Source of the DNA: JAGKXB01 sp964498835
GTDB taxonomy: Bacteria; Pseudomonadota; Gammaproteobacteria; Burkholderiales; Burkholderiaceae_D
Length of the DNA: 18,871 nucleotides
NCBI GenBank assembly: GCA_964498835.1
Contig: CAZCIX010000041.1
Coordinates: 1-18,871, forward strand
Reading direction: 5' to 3'
Both the position numbers and the translations under genes were made by a program. This document shows positions 16,021 through 18,871 of the stretch, one piece after another (position 1 is the first letter of the stretch; every line of letters begins with the position of its first letter). The notes below the pieces were generated by a model. The model did no database searches and was not told where the DNA came from. It was given only the letters and a program-made list of their open reading frames with translations.

Positions 16021-16062
16021 CCCCCGTCGTTCCCGCGGGGGTAGGCGGGAACCCAGTGTCTT
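16021..16062. repeat. Single REP-like hairpin, copy D
   Basis: One unit of the family found at three other sites: GTCGTTCCCGC ... GGCGGGAACCCAGTGTCTT. Stem TTCCCGC 16030-16036 / GCGGGAA 16045-16051 with an 8-base loop. No partner unit and no terminal repeats. It lies in the 113-base dnaN-gyrB spacer and may influence dnaN 3'-end stability. Confidence 0.8.
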
Positions 16063-16115
16063 GCATTTACACACTTACATGCTAAGTAAGCCCTTTTGAG
16101 AAAAAGAAATAGCCC

Positions 16116-18650
16116 ATGTCCAATCCATCCAACGCCCTTTCAAACGAAAACGTGCCACATCAAAACGATGCTGAATTAACAGATCAAGCACCCGCCAACG
16201 CTGCGGCTGCCAACTATGGCGCGTCATCAATTCAAATTCTGGAAGGCTTAGAAGCCGTACGCAAACGCCCCGGCATGTATATCGGCGATACATCGGATGG
16301 CACCGGCTTGCATCATCTGGTATTTGAGGTGCTGGACAATTCGATTGATGAAGCGCTGGCCGGACATTGCTCAGAAATTCACGTCACCATCCATTCCGAC
16401 AATTCGATTTCGATCACCGACAATGGTCGCGGTATTCCAACCGGCATCAAATTCGACGACAAACACGATCCCAAACGCAGCGCGGCGGAAATCGTCATGA
16501 CCGAATTGCATGCTGGCGGCAAATTCGATCAAAACTCGTACAAAGTCTCCGGCGGCTTACACGGCGTGGGTGTGTCTTGCGTCAACGCTTTATCCAAATT
16601 GCTACGTTTGACTGTACGCCGCGATGGCAAAGTACATTTCATGGAATTCATGAAAGGCATCACCCAAAATCGCGAGCTTGAAACCATCAACGGCGCGCCT
16701 TGCTCGCCCATCAAAGTCATCGGCGAAACCGACAAATGCGGTACTGAAGTGCATTTCTGGGCCGATGAAGAGATTTTCACGCATGTGGAATTCCACTATG
16801 AAATTTTGGCTAAACGCATCCGCGAACTGTCCTTCCTCAACAATGGCGTGCATATCAAATTGACCGACCAACGCTCGGGCAAGGAAGAAGATTTTGCCTT
16901 CACCGGCGGCGTACGCGGTTTTGTGGAATACATCAATAAGAATAAAAACGTATTGCACCCCACGCCATTCCACGCCACCGGCGAAAAAGATGGCATCAGC
17001 GTCGATGTGTCGATGCAATGGAGCGATGCGTATAACGAACAAGTTTTGTGCTTCACCAACAATATTCCGCAGCGCGATGGTGGTTCGCATTTGACCGGTT
17101 TACGCGCCGCTATGACACGTGTCATCAATAAATACATCGAAGAAAACGAATTCGCCAAAAAAGCCAAGGTCGAAACCGCTGGCGATGACATGCGCGAAGG
17201 CTTGACTTGCGTGTTGTCCGTCAAAGTGCCCGAACCCAAATTCAGCTCACAAACCAAGGACAAACTGGTGTCGTCTGAAGTGCGCCAACCGGTGGAAGAT
17301 CTGGTCGCCAAAGCGCTGAACGACTTCTTACAAGAAAAACCCACCGACGCCAAAATCATCTGCGGCAAAATCGTCGAAGCCGCCCGCGCCCGCGAAGCCG
17401 CCCGCCGCGCCCGTGAATTGACCCGCCGCAAAGGCGTGATGGATGGCCTGGGCTTATCCGCCAAATTAGCCGATTGCCAAGAAAAAGACCCCGCTTTGTC
17501 CGAGTTATATATCGTGGAAGGAGACTCCGCAGGCGGCTCAGCCAAACAAGGCCGCGACCGCAAATTCCAAGCGATTTTGCCCCTGCGCGGTAAGGTATTG
17601 AACGTGGAAAAAGCACGTTTCGAAAAAATGCTGTCTTCCGAACAAATCACCACCCTGATCGCCACGCTCGGCACCAGCATAGGCGTGGATGAATTCAACC
17701 CCGATAAGCTGCGCTACCACCGCATCATCATCATGACCGATGCCGACGTCGACGGCGCGCATATCCGCACTCTGCTGCTGACCCTGTTCTATCGCCAAAT
17801 GCCACAACTGGTCGAACGCGGCCATATCTACATCGCCCAACCGCCTTTGTACAAAGTCAAAGCTGGCCGTGACGAACGGTATTTAAAAGACGATGTAGAA
17901 GAAGCCAGCTATATGATGCAAGTCGCCCTAACTGGCGCGGCACTAATCCCCACCACTGGTGCCACACCCATCAGCGGCGATGCATTAGGCGAACTGGTGC
18001 GCCAATACAACATGGCCAACGCCATCATGACGCGCCTCACCCGCGTGATAGACCGCGCCGCACTCACCGCCATCATGACCGGCGTCGAACTCAACCTAGA
18101 CACCCTGACCCAAGCCGAAGCATCCGCCCAAGCCATGACCCAGGCCATCAACGACCCATCTGTACGCGTCGTCGTGACATCGGATGAACTCACCGAAAAA
18201 CACGTCCTCCGCGTCGAACGCCTCTACCACGGCAACATCAAAGTGAGCGCCATCGATGCCGACTTCGTCCAAAGCGCCGACTACAAAGTCCTAGCCAACG
18301 CCGCCGCCACCTTCAAAGGCCTCATCAGCGAAGGCGCCTTCATTCGCCGCGGCGAAGGCGAAAAAGCCAAAGAATACGCCGTCACCGACTTTCACCAAGC
18401 CATGCAATGGCTACGCGACGAAGCCGAACGCGGCGTCTCCAAACAGCGTTACAAAGGGTTGGGTGAAATGAACCCAGACCAACTATGGGAAACCACCATG
18501 GACCCTACTGTGCGCCGTTTGTTGAAAGTGCAAATCGAAGACGCGATTGCAGCGGATCAGATTTTCATGACGCTGATGGGGGATGATGTTGAACCGCGTA
18601 GGGCGTTTATTGAGGGCAATGCTTTGCGGGCTGGAAATATTGATGTGTAG
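16116..18650 (+). CDS. gyrB: DNA gyrase subunit B
   Basis: ATPase subunit of gyrase, introducing negative supercoils with GyrA. 844 aa. A non-conserved N-terminal extension of about 30 residues precedes the GHKL domain, in which EVLDNSIDEA holds E71 and N75, with GRGIP and GGLHGVG following. The transducer domain has NNIPQRDGGSH. TOPRIM motifs EGDSAGG and TDADVDGAHI are present, followed by the Gram-negative-type insertion in the C-terminal half (about residues 600-770), then QRYKGLGEMNP and the conserved tail. The insertion contains an Ala/Thr-rich variable part. Base composition on the + strand is markedly C-rich through the insertion and becomes G-rich in the last 150 bases. Confidence 0.99.
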   Translation: MSNPSNALSNENVPHQNDAELTDQAPANAAAANYGASSIQILEGLEAVRKRPGMYIGDTSDGTGLHHLVFEVLDNSIDEALAGHCSEIHVTIHSDNSISITDNGRGIPTGIKFDDKHDPKRSAAEIVMTELHAGGKFDQNSYKVSGGLHGVGVSCVNALSKLLRLTVRRDGKVHFMEFMKGITQNRELETINGAPCSPIKVIGETDKCGTEVHFWADEEIFTHVEFHYEILAKRIRELSFLNNGVHIKLTDQRSGKEEDFAFTGGVRGFVEYINKNKNVLHPTPFHATGEKDGISVDVSMQWSDAYNEQVLCFTNNIPQRDGGSHLTGLRAAMTRVINKYIEENEFAKKAKVETAGDDMREGLTCVLSVKVPEPKFSSQTKDKLVSSEVRQPVEDLVAKALNDFLQEKPTDAKIICGKIVEAARAREAARRARELTRRKGVMDGLGLSAKLADCQEKDPALSELYIVEGDSAGGSAKQGRDRKFQAILPLRGKVLNVEKARFEKMLSSEQITTLIATLGTSIGVDEFNPDKLRYHRIIIMTDADVDGAHIRTLLLTLFYRQMPQLVERGHIYIAQPPLYKVKAGRDERYLKDDVEEASYMMQVALTGAALIPTTGATPISGDALGELVRQYNMANAIMTRLTRVIDRAALTAIMTGVELNLDTLTQAEASAQAMTQAINDPSVRVVVTSDELTEKHVLRVERLYHGNIKVSAIDADFVQSADYKVLANAAATFKGLISEGAFIRRGEGEKAKEYAVTDFHQAMQWLRDEAERGVSKQRYKGLGEMNPDQLWETTMDPTVRRLLKVQIEDAIAADQIFMTLMGDDVEPRRAFIEGNALRAGNIDV

Positions 18651-18674
18651 TCTTCTGAGGAAACAATAAAAGCT

Positions 18675-18736
18675 GACAATTCCAAAAACTCTTAACACAC
18701 AACACAATTTTTGTGTTAGGAGTTTCTAGAATTGTC
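18675..18736. repeat. 25-bp imperfect inverted repeat after gyrB
   Basis: Arms 18675-18699 and 18712-18736 pair at 22 of 25 positions (GACAATTC ... AACACA against TGTGTTAGGAG ... GAATTGTC) with a 12-base loop. It begins 25 bases after the gyrB stop, so it could end the gyrB transcript, but the stem is AT-rich and there is no T run immediately after it. The arm ends GAATTGTCCG recur downstream, suggesting a protein-binding or element-end function instead. Confidence 0.7.
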
Positions 18737-18767
18737 CGGTTTTGTAACACATGAATTGTCCGCTTTT
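18729..18767. repeat. Direct repeat GAATTGTCCG(G/C)TTTT, two copies
   Basis: The 15-base motif occurs at 18729-18743 and 18753-18767, 24 bases apart, with one difference; the core GACAATTC is also present inverted at 18675-18682. Multiple short terminal repeats of this kind are found at ends of some insertion sequences (IS21-type ends are an example), but no transposase is present to confirm this. Confidence 0.6.
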
Positions 18768-18871
18768 TTGCCGCGGTCGGAAAGCGGTGTAGGGCATAGC
18801 CTGGAACCGATTTTCGCCCGCGGCGGCACGCCTGGCGGACGGTTCAGGCGACCTGTTTTGATGGGGTGGTG
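18768..18871. other. GC-rich tail without identified gene, possible edge of mobile element
   Basis: The last about 100 bases are clearly more GC-rich than the flanking spacer. On the minus strand two frames stay open from the window edge to stops near 18716 and 18726, one reading a basic Pro/Arg/Gly-rich stretch. Such open frames are weak evidence in GC-rich DNA. I recognise no product; it could be the 3' end of a leftward gene or of an insertion sequence. Confidence 0.3.

Noticed and set aside
3542..16062. Hairpin repeats as a CRISPR array
   Set aside because: Units are dispersed over 12 kb in different intergenic sites and orientations, not regularly spaced with unique spacers.

Overview
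The window is chromosomal DNA from a betaproteobacterium, most likely order Burkholderiales and possibly near Oxalobacteraceae. That placement comes from the sequence character of DnaA, RpmH (44 aa), TrpE and GyrB and from the linkage mltA / apaG / rpe / gph / trpEGDC. It is an inference from recalled families, not a search result. The window spans the replication-origin neighbourhood. Genes to the right of about 13.3 kb (dnaA, dnaN, gyrB) read rightward, and rpmH, rnpA, yidD and yidC read leftward, as around a typical dnaA-linked oriC.

Layout. 1-1505 (-) holds the N-terminal part of a secretin-family lipoprotein, interrupted by a 100-N assembly gap inside a Gln-Ala hexanucleotide repeat and running off the left edge. 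1578-2888 (-) is mltA. 2952-3128 (+) is a small single-helix membrane protein whose 3' end overlaps the 3' end of apaG (3120-3494, -). 3812-9877 (+) is a tight operon rpe-gph-trpE-trpG-trpD-trpC plus a single-domain asparaginase-like gene, joining the pentose phosphate pathway, 2-phosphoglycolate salvage and tryptophan synthesis. 9880-10446 (-) is an unrecognised lipoprotein. 10576-13216 (-) is yidC-yidD-rnpA-rpmH. 13217-13402 is the divergent rpmH/dnaA spacer with a perfect DnaA box. 13403-18650 (+) is dnaA-dnaN-gyrB. The last 221 bases hold a large inverted repeat, a direct repeat and a GC-rich tail that may be the edge of a mobile element.

The least ordinary content is an interspersed repeat family. 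Two copies (3516-3701 and 8342-8528) are about 187-bp elements with imperfect 21-bp terminal inverted repeats; each contains two REP-like hairpins facing each other. The second has an exact 5-bp flanking duplication (TTCAT) and sits inside the trp operon between trpD and trpC. A third locus (10470-10559) is just the inverted hairpin pair, and a fourth (16021-16062) is a single hairpin. Stem bases covary between copies. I read this as a non-autonomous MITE built around REP units. No transposase is visible in the window.

I found no tRNA, rRNA, CRISPR array or complete transposase, and no evident new multi-gene defence or metabolic system. Most genes here are conserved housekeeping genes.
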